Source: Firm-04 sp964463355
GTDB taxonomy: Bacteria > Bacillota > Clostridia > Oscillospirales > Ruminococcaceae
Reading direction: 5' to 3'
Length of the DNA: 64,000 nucleotides
NCBI GenBank assembly: GCA_964463355.1
Contig: CAYXBP010000007.1
Location: 1-64,000, forward strand
Position numbers and translations under genes: made by a program. Under the pieces are notes generated by a model. That model did no database searches. It had not been told where the DNA came from and was given only the letters and a program-made list of their open reading frames with translations. How positions within the stretch are numbered: position 1 is the stretch's first letter; the number at the start of each line of letters is the position of its first letter. Below are positions 8,530 to 17,125 of this stretch, in pieces.

Positions 8530-10146
8530 TCAATTCATATTTGGCAGAGCAGCAATAAGCATTTCTGCCTGTGCAATCAGCTCCGAAACAGTACCTTGAT
8601 TATGCAGCACCGCATCGGCATGAGAACAGAAAAAGTCCTCCGTATGCTGCGATGCCATGCGGGATGCTGCGGCATCAGCTGTGATACCATCACGCTGCAT
8701 AATGCGTTGCAGGCGAATGCTTTCATCCGCCAAAACCGATACAACATAATCGCAGGCGGTATGCAAACCGCTTTCAAACAGTGTGGGAGCATCCAACAAC
8801 ACACGATGCCTGCCCTCTGCGGCATGAGAATCAATTGCCTGAAAAACAGCACGTGTAATATGCGGAAAAATAATTGACTCGTACCGTTTTTTAGCACCAG
8901 CATCCGAAAAAATCAACTTTGCAGTTCGTTGACGGTCAAGCGTTCCATCCGCAAGCAGCAACGATGTACCAAATGCTTCCACGATCTCTGCAAGGCATGC
9001 AGAGCCATGTTGCACCGTATCTCTTGCAATTTGGTCAGCATTTATCACTACGAAACCATGCGCTGCAAACACCTTACTGACAGTTGTTTTGCCTGCACCA
9101 GTCTGCCCTGTCAACCCTACAAGATAGGTTTTGACCGCAGTATCGCGCACATCATAGCCTGCCGCGCGCAGAAGCCGATTATACACCGCAAGCCCTACAC
9201 CATCGGTACGGGGGGCACGCACGAAAATACGAGAAAATCCTAACGAATCCATCTCACGCAAACGTGAAAACAGCTGCGCACCGCGGCTTTCATCAGTATC
9301 GCCATAGCCAAATATCTCATTGCTGTGATACAATGGGCAATCACTATCATACACAAGGGCACAATCGCCCGATGAAAAACGCAACGAGATGTACTTTGCA
9401 ACCGTTTTCGCATCGCCATTGAGCATAATGACCTGCGCATTGGGTGAATAATGACGATACTTCATGCCGGGCGAGGGTGCCGTTTTACCCTCCTCCAGCT
9501 TTGCAAGCACGGCATCATCAACCACCACTTTCGGTGCGATCGCAGACAACTGCTCCACCGTAACAAATCCAGGTCGCAAAACACGCACCGTTTGTTCATC
9601 ATCCAGCGCAATAACAGTGGATTCGATACCGCACAAGCAGCTTCCACCATCAACAACAGCAGGTATTCTCCCATTCATATCAGCCATAACATGAGCTGCC
9701 GTTGTGGGGCTGGGGCTACCCGAACGATTTGCAGAGGGCGCTGCGACTGGCACACCCGCCCTGCGTATGATATCCTGCGCAAGTGGATGTGCAGGGAAGC
9801 GCACTCCAACCGTTTGCAAGCCGCCTGCTGTTTCCACAGGAACCAAATTGCTTTTTGGGAGAATGATAGTCAGTGGGCCAGGCCAAAAACGATCTGCCAA
9901 TGCCTGTGCAAGCGGTGGTATCTCTTGCACCAAAGGTTGCCATTGAGATTTGTCCGCAATATGCACGATCAGTGGATTATCCATGGGTCTACCCTTGGCT
10001 AAAAACACCTTACGTACCGCTTGGGCATCAAAGGCATTGCAGCCTAGACCATACACTGTTTCGGTTGGAATACCAACTGGTTCGCCCTTTTGCAGCCACA
10101 AAACTGCCTCATCCAGCGTTTCCACCGTCAAAAGCTTTGTTATCAT
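8530..10146 (-). CDS. Fused threonylcarbamoyl-AMP synthase (Sua5) and dephospho-CoA kinase (CoaE)
   Basis: One uninterrupted 538-residue frame holds two enzymes. Residues 1-340 are Sua5: a YrdC fold with PTETVYGLG, KGRPMDNPLIVH, RFWPGPLTI and SANRSGSPSPT, then the Sua5 C-terminal domain. This makes threonylcarbamoyl-AMP for tRNA t6A37. Residues from 341 are CoaE: P-loop GLTGQTGAGKTT, INADQIARD, and the lid and CoA-binding region LLDAPTLFESGL, which phosphorylates dephospho-CoA in the last step of CoA synthesis. Both parts look full length with key motifs. The start overlaps the prfA stop (ATGA at 10143-10146). Placing sua5 after prfA is common in Firmicutes; the fused kinase is the unusual part. 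The two reactions share no intermediate, so the fusion may simply fix co-expression. Confidence 0.92.
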   Translation of the reverse strand: MITKLLTVETLDEAVLWLQKGEPVGIPTETVYGLGCNAFDAQAVRKVFLAKGRPMDNPLIVHIADKSQWQPLVQEIPPLAQALADRFWPGPLTIILPKSNLVPVETAGGLQTVGVRFPAHPLAQDIIRRAGVPVAAPSANRSGSPSPTTAAHVMADMNGRIPAVVDGGSCLCGIESTVIALDDEQTVRVLRPGFVTVEQLSAIAPKVVVDDAVLAKLEEGKTAPSPGMKYRHYSPNAQVIMLNGDAKTVAKYISLRFSSGDCALVYDSDCPLYHSNEIFGYGDTDESRGAQLFSRLREMDSLGFSRIFVRAPRTDGVGLAVYNRLLRAAGYDVRDTAVKTYLVGLTGQTGAGKTTVSKVFAAHGFVVINADQIARDTVQHGSACLAEIVEAFGTSLLLADGTLDRQRTAKLIFSDAGAKKRYESIIFPHITRAVFQAIDSHAAEGRHRVLLDAPTLFESGLHTACDYVVSVLADESIRLQRIMQRDGITADAAASRMASQHTEDFFCSHADAVLHNQGTVSELIAQAEMLIAALPNMN

Positions 10147-11231
10147 ATCTCTTGTGCCTCCTGCTTTGCAAGCTTCTCGGATTGATCCGCAGTGGCAAGT
10201 GCATCCAAAATTGCGTCCAGATCGCCGTTCATAATATCATCCAGACGGAAGAGCGACAACCCGATACGATGATCTGTCATGCGACCTTGTGGAAAATTAT
10301 AAGTGCGAATGCGCTCTGAACGGTCACCACTGCCCACCTGCGAACGTCGCTCCCCTGCAATTTTTGCATTTTGCTCCGCTTCCATCATGGCAAACAGCCG
10401 CGCATTGAGGATTGACATAGCACGATCTTTGTTCTTATATTGGCTGCGCTCATCCTGACACTCTACCACAAGTCCTGTGGGAAGATGCGTAATACGCACA
10501 GCAGACTCTGTTTTATTAATATGCTGCCCCCCTGCGCCGCTGGCACGGAACACATCAATGCGAAGGTCACTCGGTTGAATATTGACTTCAACGGCATCTA
10601 CCTCGGGCAACACTGCGACCGTTACGGTAGAGGTATGCACTCTGCCCTGAGATTCAGTTTCAGGCACACGCTGCACACGATGCACACCGCTTTCATACTT
10701 CATACGAGAATACACACGATCTCCGCTAAGAGAAAAGCTGACTTCCTTCATGCCCCCAAGCTCTGTAGGATTGCTGTTAAGTGTTGTACGCTGCCATCCC
10801 TTACGTTCGGCGTACATGGAATACATTCGATACAGAGAACCAGCAAACAGTGCCGCCTCTTCACCGCCTGCACCACTGCGAATCTCCACAATGACATTCC
10901 GCTCGTCGTTGGGATCGGTTGGCAGCAACATTATCTGCATCTGCCGTTCAAGCTCGTCAATTTCCGCTTTGGCACTTAGATATTGTTCCTCAGCCAATGC
11001 ACGCAATTCCGAATCATCCCCTGCTTCTGCAAGCAATTCCTGCCCTTCCTGCAAGTCGATATTGCACTGCCGATATCTACGGTAGACCTCCATCAATGGC
11101 GTAAGCCGCTTATACTCACGCATCAGCGATGCAAATTGCGCGGCATCAGATACAACTGCACTTTCCTGCAAACGGACACCCAGTTCGTCATATTTTTGTT
11201 CAGTCAGTTCCAATCGGTCATACAGACTCAC
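10143..11231 (-). CDS. prfA: Peptide chain release factor 1
   Basis: RF1 reads UAA and UAG and triggers peptide release. The GGQ loop (SGAGGQHINKTESAVR) and flanking RF1 sequence are clear. A longer frame begins at 11312, but the family N-terminus (LYDRLELTEQKYDEL) follows a GTG at 11231, and a full SD (AAGGAGGT) sits nine bases before it. I therefore call the GTG as start, giving 362 residues, normal for RF1. It leads a coupled run with sua5-coaE and the aminopeptidase. The tripeptide reading the stop codon is not obvious by eye, but no truncation is visible. Confidence 0.95.
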   Translation of the reverse strand: MSLYDRLELTEQKYDELGVRLQESAVVSDAAQFASLMREYKRLTPLMEVYRRYRQCNIDLQEGQELLAEAGDDSELRALAEEQYLSAKAEIDELERQMQIMLLPTDPNDERNVIVEIRSGAGGEEAALFAGSLYRMYSMYAERKGWQRTTLNSNPTELGGMKEVSFSLSGDRVYSRMKYESGVHRVQRVPETESQGRVHTSTVTVAVLPEVDAVEVNIQPSDLRIDVFRASGAGGQHINKTESAVRITHLPTGLVVECQDERSQYKNKDRAMSILNARLFAMMEAEQNAKIAGERRSQVGSGDRSERIRTYNFPQGRMTDHRIGLSLFRLDDIMNGDLDAILDALATADQSEKLAKQEAQEI

Positions 11232-11338
11232 TCTTTTGCAGACCTCCTTCTCGTTGGGATGATGTTCAATGGTCACGCAATATGCCGAAACATCAACCAT
11301 ATTCTGCTTCATGATTCATCTTCATTTCTCTAATAGGG

Positions 11339-11371
11339 AAAATGCCATCTTCATGAAAAAAGACAGCATTT
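11339..11371 (-). terminator. Possible weak terminator after the FkbM gene
   Basis: AAATGC and TCTT pair with AAGA and GCATTT around an internal mismatch, giving an imperfect stem with TTTT on the minus strand. It lies just after the FkbM stop and before prfA. It may reduce rather than stop read-through. Confidence 0.45.
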
Positions 11372-11378
11372 GTTCCGA

Positions 11379-12476
11379 CTATGTTTCATCTGCACCATGA
11401 TAACTGGTCATCTCATCTGCAACAGCATAGAGATTGGTTTCCCATGCAGGAATATACAGTTGATGACGAATATACAACTTATAGCGCGGATTAATTTTAT
11501 GCACAAGCAACGGCAGCTCAAAAATATCCTCGTTGCGATGATACAGAGAGATCATCAGCTTGGGAGAATATCTTGCAATGGAACGGCTGGCACCCCAGAG
11601 TGCTTCACGCTCGGTGCCCTCCACATCCATTTTCAACAGAGTCACAGGGCTACCCGCCAACAGATTATCCACAGAGCGTGCTGGGGTTGGTGTACCATAC
11701 ATCGTTACGGCAGACTGCCGCCCTGCTTTGGATGCAAAGGGCAGTTCAGTATCCACGCACCACGCAGCACACTGATAGCAGCTCACAGAGGGAGTATCAC
11801 CTACAAACTTGCTCAGCTTTTTGAAATTCTTACGATCAGGTTCCACGGCGAGAATACGATGATACTTGCCTCGCGTCACATCTAGCAGTTCACGGATGCT
11901 GTCGCCGTTATAGGCACCCAGATCCACATATACTTCGTGATTCGTTGGACAGATCACACGATTCCAGATGGTTTCTCGGCTATCTACGATCTCCAGCAGA
12001 TACTCTGGTTTACCGCTGATCTTGAAATTCAGAATGTTGGCATACACCCTGCGTGACCGTTCGTCGGCTAATCGCATATACACAGCCTGAATCTCGCTGG
12101 CGTGCTCTTCGCAGTATTCTCTGGTAAACAAGCCGCCTCCCGTCACGGGCACATCGGGAACGACCAGCGGATGCTTTTTGGCAAGCTGCATGACGCGCTC
12201 CACCATGGCCGGGGCACACACGGCGAACGCCAGCACTACAACAAAATCATCGCATTCTGCTTCAATTTCCGAAAGTTTTTTCACAGGGTACCCTGCAAAA
12301 TCATGGCCACGCACAAATTCATCGCTGGCAAAAATGCCTGCCGCATGAATCCCATAGCTACGCATTGCCGACAGAATACGAACTGCACCATCGCCCATAC
12401 CATACAGATAGATCGGGCGTGTTTCTTCTTTTAGACGTTCCCATGTTGAGGTTCGCTCTTTCAGAAATTCCAACAT
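11379..12476 (-). CDS. FkbM-family SAM-dependent methyltransferase with N-terminal Rossmann-like segment
   Basis: The 365-residue protein has an N-terminal nucleotide-binding-like part (PIYLYGMGDGAVRILSAM, residues 20-40). The FkbM methyltransferase domain starts at about 175, with SAM-binding YVDLGAYNGDS, AVEPDRKNFKKL and LLKMDVEGTEREAL. FkbM enzymes O-methylate sugars or secondary metabolites; this two-part form is frequent beside glycan genes in gut Firmicutes. It lies 53 bases after the bPH-domain gene and may be transcribed from the alpha-xylosidase promoter at 15447-15475. No export signal is seen. Substrate unknown. Confidence 0.85.
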   Translation of the reverse strand: MLEFLKERTSTWERLKEETRPIYLYGMGDGAVRILSAMRSYGIHAAGIFASDEFVRGHDFAGYPVKKLSEIEAECDDFVVVLAFAVCAPAMVERVMQLAKKHPLVVPDVPVTGGGLFTREYCEEHASEIQAVYMRLADERSRRVYANILNFKISGKPEYLLEIVDSRETIWNRVICPTNHEVYVDLGAYNGDSIRELLDVTRGKYHRILAVEPDRKNFKKLSKFVGDTPSVSCYQCAAWCVDTELPFASKAGRQSAVTMYGTPTPARSVDNLLAGSPVTLLKMDVEGTEREALWGASRSIARYSPKLMISLYHRNEDIFELPLLVHKINPRYKLYIRHQLYIPAWETNLYAVADEMTSYHGADET

Positions 12477-12529
12477 AAGCTGCCAAGATCCTTTCTCTCG
12501 TTACCGTCAATCTCTATCTGAAAACAGTC

Positions 12530-12946
12530 TTACGCCTCATCATCATCATCGTGACACTCCCCGTGATGACAAGGTGGACGCATACCGCTACCATACATAT
12601 CTCTGCCACGAGTATTCCAACGGTCACGCTGTGCATCAATCTGCTTATCCAACATTTCCAATACCTTCCGTGGCTCTTTGACGCAGCGCAGCTCCTTAAT
12701 GGGGGTATCCGTATCACGGACGTAGAGAATCACGGTACCGCAGCCAACGATACGCTGCCAGAACGGCAGCACCAGCTTTTTATCGGTGACTTTATACAAA
12801 TCCAGTTCATCCTCTGCGAGATTGAGCATACCAGTACGAGTCACGACTTTGGTTTCGGTGAGATAGTAGATCGTAAAGCTCCACGGCAAGCCGAATATGG
12901 TACGCTTACGGTCACGCCAGAGATACGAAAAACTTTCCTTTGCCAT
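12530..12946 (-). CDS. Bacterial PH-domain (YdbS-like) protein with an acidic, His/Cys-containing tail
   Basis: The 138-residue protein reads as a bPH2 fold: a hydrophobic strand YYLTETKVVTRTG, DLYKVTDKKLVLPFWQRIVGCGTV, then LRCVKEPRKVLEMLDKQI. The C-terminus turns into CHHGECHDDDDEA, a Cys-His-His-Cys-His plus acidic tail suited to binding a metal ion. The start has GGAGG nearby. It lies 27 bases after the alpha-xylosidase gene, so the two are probably co-transcribed. bPH domains usually aid protein or membrane association; no membrane helix is evident. Domain call fairly sure, role unknown. Confidence 0.7.
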   Translation of the reverse strand: MAKESFSYLWRDRKRTIFGLPWSFTIYYLTETKVVTRTGMLNLAEDELDLYKVTDKKLVLPFWQRIVGCGTVILYVRDTDTPIKELRCVKEPRKVLEMLDKQIDAQRDRWNTRGRDMYGSGMRPPCHHGECHDDDDEA

Positions 12947-12973
12947 GATACGATTCCTCCAGTCAAGATATTC

Positions 12974-15346
12974 TTACAGATTAATCACAGTTCTACCGCT
13001 TTTATCAGCAGCAACGGAAACATCGGTGCCTGCCACACAAAGTGTAAACTGTTGCTCGGTTGCTGGATATGTTACGGTGATGGTATTGCCACTACGCACT
13101 GCGGTAATGGTCATGCGCTTGCCTCCCTCAGCCGCATACACATCGCAGGATGCCGTTTTGCCATCTGCCAAACCGCAAATGAGATAGGTTGCGCCTTCCA
13201 GATAATCGTAGACAACGTCCTTTTCAAAGTTGCCAATGCCCAGAATGGTGCCTGGCTTGACATACAGGGGCATTTGCAGATAATTACAATTGCGAGAGAT
13301 CCACTTGCCGCCTTTGGTAAGGGGTGCTGCAAAGGAATCTGAAAGCAAATCAAACCATTCGCCCTCAGGCAGATAGAACTGCACATCGCCGCTCTCATCG
13401 AACACGGGTGCGCACAGTAGGCTTTCGCCAAGCATATACTGACGATCCAGCGTCAAGCAGGTAGGATCATCTGCGTAATCGATGACCATTGCGCGCATCA
13501 TCGGCACACCAGTTTCGTGTGTATGGTTCGCCTGTGCCCACAGATAAGGCATCAGTTTACCCTTCAGCTTTGTAAAGTAGCGCAGCACCGCACAGGCATT
13601 CTCAGGATTTTTCGGGTCATCATCCTCATACGCCCACGGCACACGATAGGAAGTTGAACCATGCAGACGGCTATGGGTACTCATCAGACCGAACGCACAC
13701 CAACGCTTATACACATCGGGAGATGCTGTTTGCTCGAATCCGCCGATATCATGACTGAAAAAGCCAAAGCCTGATGCACACAGCGACAACCCGCCGCGCA
13801 GCGTTTCTGCCATAGCACTGTACTCTGCGGCGCAATCGCCGCCCCAGTGAACTGGGAACTTCTGACCGCCGACCGTTGCACTTCTGGCAAACAGGCAGGC
13901 ATTATTCATACCTACAGACTCCTCCAAAGCCGTAAACACGCACTTATTATACAAATAAGTATAAAAATTGTGCATTGCAATTGGATCGGAACCGTCGTAA
14001 TATACCACATCGGTAGGGATACGCTCACCAAAATCCGTTTTAACTGCGGTAATACCCTGCTTGCATAATGTCTTAATCTTACCCGCAAACCACTCGTAGG
14101 CGGAAGGATTGGTAAAGTCTACAATCGCCATGCCTGGCTGCCACATATCGGTCTGGAACACGCTACCGTCACGGTTTTTGATAAAATAACCGTTGGCAAT
14201 ACCCTCCTCGAAGAGAGAAGATTCCTGCGCGATATAGGGGTTAATCCACGCACAAACGCCCAGATTTTTCTCGGATTTCAGGCGGCTGAGCATTCCTTCA
14301 GGATCAGGAAACTGCTCAGTATCCCAATCAAAGCTTGTCCATGTATAGCCTTTCATCCAGAAACAGTCAAAATGGAACATTTGCAGGGGGATATCACGCT
14401 CTGCCATACCGTCAATAAAGGAATTAACGGTTGCTTCATCATAATTGGTAGTAAAAGAGGTTGAAAGCCACAGACCCATGGTTTTTGCAGGAGTCAGGGC
14501 AGGTCTGCCACTGAGTGCAGTGTAGGTAGACAGCACATCGGCACAGTTTGCACCGCCGATGAGGAAATACTCCAGAGATTCCCCGGCGACTGTCATGCTG
14601 ACCTTAGAAACGGTATCAGATGCAACCTCGTAGCTGACATGACCCGTTTGGTTAGCAAGCACGCCATATCCACGGGAACTAAGATAAAATGGCACGCATT
14701 TATAACTCTGATCGGAGCAAGTACCGCCGTCGGCATTCCAAATATCAACAGTCTGACCATTCTTCACAAAGGGAGTAAACTTTTCGCCAAATCCGTAAAT
14801 ATACTCACCGACACTGAGCGTCAATTGCTCCCGCACATAGGTGGCTCTGCGGTCGGCAGGCAGACTCCAGAAAGTATCGTCGCGCTTGGATGCTACACGC
14901 TCATCGGCACGGTAAGCGTTCTCCTGAATATAGGAAGTGGCTCTCCACCCACCACCAGTCAAATGCTTTCCATCATAGAGGTACTCGATACTCCAGTTCA
15001 TGCCCTTTGCCACCCTGACTTCAGTTTTACCCGAACGCAGAACGACCTCATTCTCGTTATTCATGATCTCTGGCACGTAATCAAAATTCTCGTTGAGTTC
15101 AAACTTAGGCTCCTTATTCAAGGCACCCTTATGATGCACAATATGCACCTTAATGGTATTCTCCATGGTAGAGGTGAACACAACTTCCAGTGTCACGCCG
15201 CCAAGCGTCATGGCACGATTGTAGATCTGGGTAGATGTTGCAAATACACGCACACTGTTTTTTGTCACAGTTACTTCAAAGGGCTGCGCGGCGTAATCTA
15301 CAGTAAAGCCGCGGCGATTCAGCCAGAATCCGTCGGAAAACTTCAT
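12974..15346 (-). CDS. GH31 alpha-xylosidase (YicI-type)
   Basis: This 790-residue cytoplasmic glycosidase matches GH31 over its whole length. The nucleophile is Asp438 in KTDFGE and the acid/base is Asp504 in HWGGDC. Their 66-residue spacing equals that of E. coli YicI. The N-terminal galactose-mutarotase-like domain, YGFGEKF and FHFDCFWMKGYTW also match the YicI group. It releases alpha-linked xylose from xyloglucan fragments such as isoprimeverose. No signal peptide, so it acts on imported oligosaccharides. The promoter at 15447-15475 overlaps an inverted repeat that looks like an operator. SD AGGAGG lies ten bases before the ATG. Confidence 0.95.
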   Translation of the reverse strand: MKFSDGFWLNRRGFTVDYAAQPFEVTVTKNSVRVFATSTQIYNRAMTLGGVTLEVVFTSTMENTIKVHIVHHKGALNKEPKFELNENFDYVPEIMNNENEVVLRSGKTEVRVAKGMNWSIEYLYDGKHLTGGGWRATSYIQENAYRADERVASKRDDTFWSLPADRRATYVREQLTLSVGEYIYGFGEKFTPFVKNGQTVDIWNADGGTCSDQSYKCVPFYLSSRGYGVLANQTGHVSYEVASDTVSKVSMTVAGESLEYFLIGGANCADVLSTYTALSGRPALTPAKTMGLWLSTSFTTNYDEATVNSFIDGMAERDIPLQMFHFDCFWMKGYTWTSFDWDTEQFPDPEGMLSRLKSEKNLGVCAWINPYIAQESSLFEEGIANGYFIKNRDGSVFQTDMWQPGMAIVDFTNPSAYEWFAGKIKTLCKQGITAVKTDFGERIPTDVVYYDGSDPIAMHNFYTYLYNKCVFTALEESVGMNNACLFARSATVGGQKFPVHWGGDCAAEYSAMAETLRGGLSLCASGFGFFSHDIGGFEQTASPDVYKRWCAFGLMSTHSRLHGSTSYRVPWAYEDDDPKNPENACAVLRYFTKLKGKLMPYLWAQANHTHETGVPMMRAMVIDYADDPTCLTLDRQYMLGESLLCAPVFDESGDVQFYLPEGEWFDLLSDSFAAPLTKGGKWISRNCNYLQMPLYVKPGTILGIGNFEKDVVYDYLEGATYLICGLADGKTASCDVYAAEGGKRMTITAVRSGNTITVTYPATEQQFTLCVAGTDVSVAADKSGRTVINL

Positions 15347-15446
15347 GGGGTGGTAACCTCCTGCATACTATATATTCTCTAATCATTCTGCTTTCCGCAC
15401 GATGAGAAAAACGCACAGCTACTCATCATACATGAAAGACATTCAT

Positions 15447-15475
15447 ATTTTACCATAAAAAAGCGGAAATGTCAA
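15447..15475 (-). promoter_or_regulatory. Sigma-A promoter of the alpha-xylosidase operon
   Basis: TTGACA (15475-15470) and TAAAAT (15452-15447) on the minus strand are spaced 17 bases, giving a leader of about 95 bases. The -35 overlaps the inverted repeat at 15464-15495. Confidence 0.8.
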
Positions 15476-15495
15476 GAAAACCAGCGACATTTCCG
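15464..15495. promoter_or_regulatory. Inverted-repeat operator candidate over the alpha-xylosidase -35
   Basis: CGGAAATGTC (15464-15473) and GACATTTCCG (15486-15495) form a perfect 10-bp inverted repeat separated by 12 bases, covering and flanking the -35. A transcript hairpin here would precede the start point, so a DNA site for a dimeric regulator is more likely than a terminator. Confidence 0.6.
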
Positions 15496-15534
15496 TGGAT
15501 ATCTGTGAAAAAACACCGTCCTCTCACAAAAAAC

Positions 15535-15564
15535 TTGACAGAATGGTAAATGTTGTGCTATACT
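15535..15564 (+). promoter_or_regulatory. Promoter of the ECF S component-coaX operon
   Basis: TTGACA (15535-15540) and TATACT (15559-15564) are spaced 18 bases. The expected start near 15571 coincides with the beginning of a structured leader. Confidence 0.75.
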
Positions 15565-15570
15565 GGAACT

Positions 15571-15707
15571 GGATCAGACGGTTTGCAGCAGGAATACCCT
15601 GTTTTTGCGGATTCCATGCAGCAAATGCTCCCCGTCTGCACCGCTGTACGATATCCGTACTTGTATTGTATCTCATTGTGGGAATAATAACAGGAGGAGG
15701 ATTTCAA
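15571..15707 (+). promoter_or_regulatory. Structured 5' leader, riboswitch candidate (class unknown)
   Basis: The transcript begins with an enclosed structure: CAGACGG (15578-15584) pairs with CCGTCTG (about 15638-15644), TTTGC with GCAAA inside it, and CAGG/CCTG forms an inner hairpin. A second small hairpin (GTACG/CGTAC) follows before the GGAGGAGG SD. No known aptamer was recognised by eye. The downstream genes suggest control by pantothenate or a CoA-related ligand. Confidence 0.4.
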
Positions 15708-16292
15708 ATGAATTCCAAAAGAATCAGAACAATGGTTGGAATGGGTATTCTGACCGCAACCGTCGTTGTGCTGCAAGCAGTTGCAAGCACAATCAAACTT
15801 GGGCCGTTCAGCATCACGCTGTGCCTTGCCCCGATCATCATCGGTTCGGCATTGTACAACTGGAAAGCCGGAACGTGGCTTGGCTTTGTGTTCGGCATCA
15901 TGGTACTTGTCACAGGCGATGCGGCTGCATTTCTTGCCATCAGTGTACCGGGAACTGTCATCACAGTTTTGATGAAAGGCTGCTGTGCGGGTCTTGCCGC
16001 CAGCGGTGCCTACAAGCTGCTTGAGAAAAAAGGCCCCCTACCGGCTGTACTGACCGCAGGCATTGCCTGCCCCGTAGCCAATACTGGTGTTTTCCTGCTG
16101 GGCTGTCTGGTATTCTTCTTGGATACCGTCAAACAATGGGGCGCGGCAGGTGGCTACGAAAATGTCGGCGCATATTTCCTGTTCGGCTTTGTGGGACTGA
16201 ACTTCATTGTTGAGCTGACGGTCAATCTCGTACTCAGCTCCGCAATTGTCCGGATTCTGCAAATCATTCAGAAGCCTGCCCTCACAGCATAA
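15708..16292 (+). CDS. ECF transporter S component, probable pantothenate transporter
   Basis: The 194-residue protein is almost entirely hydrophobic with about five to six membrane segments. It has an S-component style N-terminus (MNSKRIRTMVGMGILTAT followed by a loop and APIIIGSALYNWKAGTWLG). S components are the substrate-binding membrane subunits that share an EcfAA'T energising module, not present in this window. The start at 15708 is fixed by GGAGGAGG; a longer frame to 15495 would begin upstream of the promoter. The next gene, 16 bases on, is coaX, a pantothenate kinase. I therefore infer pantothenate as substrate (PanT-like). The sequence alone does not prove specificity. Confidence 0.78.
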   Translation: MNSKRIRTMVGMGILTATVVVLQAVASTIKLGPFSITLCLAPIIIGSALYNWKAGTWLGFVFGIMVLVTGDAAAFLAISVPGTVITVLMKGCCAGLAASGAYKLLEKKGPLPAVLTAGIACPVANTGVFLLGCLVFFLDTVKQWGAAGGYENVGAYFLFGFVGLNFIVELTVNLVLSSAIVRILQIIQKPALTA

Positions 16293-16308
16293 ACGGAGGA
16301 ACAACACT

Positions 16309-17082
16309 ATGAGAATTCTGGCCGTTGATATCGGTAATTCCAATATCGTGATCGGTTGCGTGAACGACCATAAGGTAGAGTTTGTGGAGCGCATCTCTAC
16401 CCATCGCAATCAAACCGATCTCGAATACGCCATTAGCTGCCACATGGTCTTGCAGCTGCATAACATCGCATATGATACCCTTCGCGGTGCCATTATTTCT
16501 TCGGTCGTTCCGCCCACGACCACATTGCTCGCCAGTGCCATCCAGAAGCTGACTGGCATTGAACCGATGGTCGTTGGACCAGGTATCAAGACGGGCGTGA
16601 ACATTATGATGGATCAGCCTGCGGAAGTCGGCAGTGATCTTGTCGTTGCAGCAGTTGCCGCTATTCACGACTATGGCGCACCGCTACTTGTCATTGATAT
16701 GGGCACTGCCACCACTATGACTGTGATTGATCGTAACCGTAATTTCATTGGCGGGCTGATTCTACCCGGTGTGCAGCTCGCTCTGCAATCTCTGGAAACA
16801 TCCACGGCGCAACTGCCGCATATCCATCTGAAAACACCTGCAAAGGTCATCAACGGCAACACCATTGACTGTATGCAAAGCGGATTGGTTTACGGCAACG
16901 CTGCACAAGTCGATGGACTGATTGACCGCATCACAGACGAAATCGGATACCCACTGACCGTTGTTGCAACTGGCGGGCTTGCGCCCTTGATCATCGCCCA
17001 TTGCAAGCACGAGGTGATCATTGATCAGGAACTGCTGCTGAAAGGGCTGGATATTCTGTTCTACAAGAATGACAAACGATAA
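16309..17082 (+). CDS. coaX: Type III pantothenate kinase
   Basis: CoaX phosphorylates pantothenate, the first committed step to CoA. The ASKHA-fold motifs are present: LAVDIGNSNIVIG at the N-terminus, DLVVAAVAAIH in the middle, and VIDMGTATTMTVID followed by GGLILPGVQLAL. Length is 257, normal for the family. SD ACGGAGG precedes the ATG at 16309. It forms an operon with the upstream S component and ends at a strong terminator. Another CoA gene, coaE, is fused to sua5 at 8530-10146. Confidence 0.94.
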   Translation: MRILAVDIGNSNIVIGCVNDHKVEFVERISTHRNQTDLEYAISCHMVLQLHNIAYDTLRGAIISSVVPPTTTLLASAIQKLTGIEPMVVGPGIKTGVNIMMDQPAEVGSDLVVAAVAAIHDYGAPLLVIDMGTATTMTVIDRNRNFIGGLILPGVQLALQSLETSTAQLPHIHLKTPAKVINGNTIDCMQSGLVYGNAAQVDGLIDRITDEIGYPLTVVATGGLAPLIIAHCKHEVIIDQELLLKGLDILFYKNDKR

Positions 17083-17085
17083 AGC

Positions 17086-17122
17086 AATGCACCACTCTGC
17101 ATGAACAACAGAGTGGTGCATT
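17086..17122 (+). terminator. Rho-independent terminator after coaX
   Basis: A 14-bp perfect stem (17086-17099 with 17109-17122) has a 9-base loop and ends in a run of T to 17127. It also lies directly after the stop of the convergent LCP-like gene. Confidence 0.92.
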
Positions 17123-17125
17123 TTT

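Noticed and set aside
7525..8877. Long plus-strand frame (450 codons) opposite the M18 and CoaE genes
   Set aside because: It is antisense to two clear enzymes, has no SD, and its composition is Cys/His/Ile rich as expected for a shadow frame.
15464..15495. Reading the hairpin as a terminator
   Set aside because: No T-run follows, and it overlaps a -35 element upstream of the transcription start.
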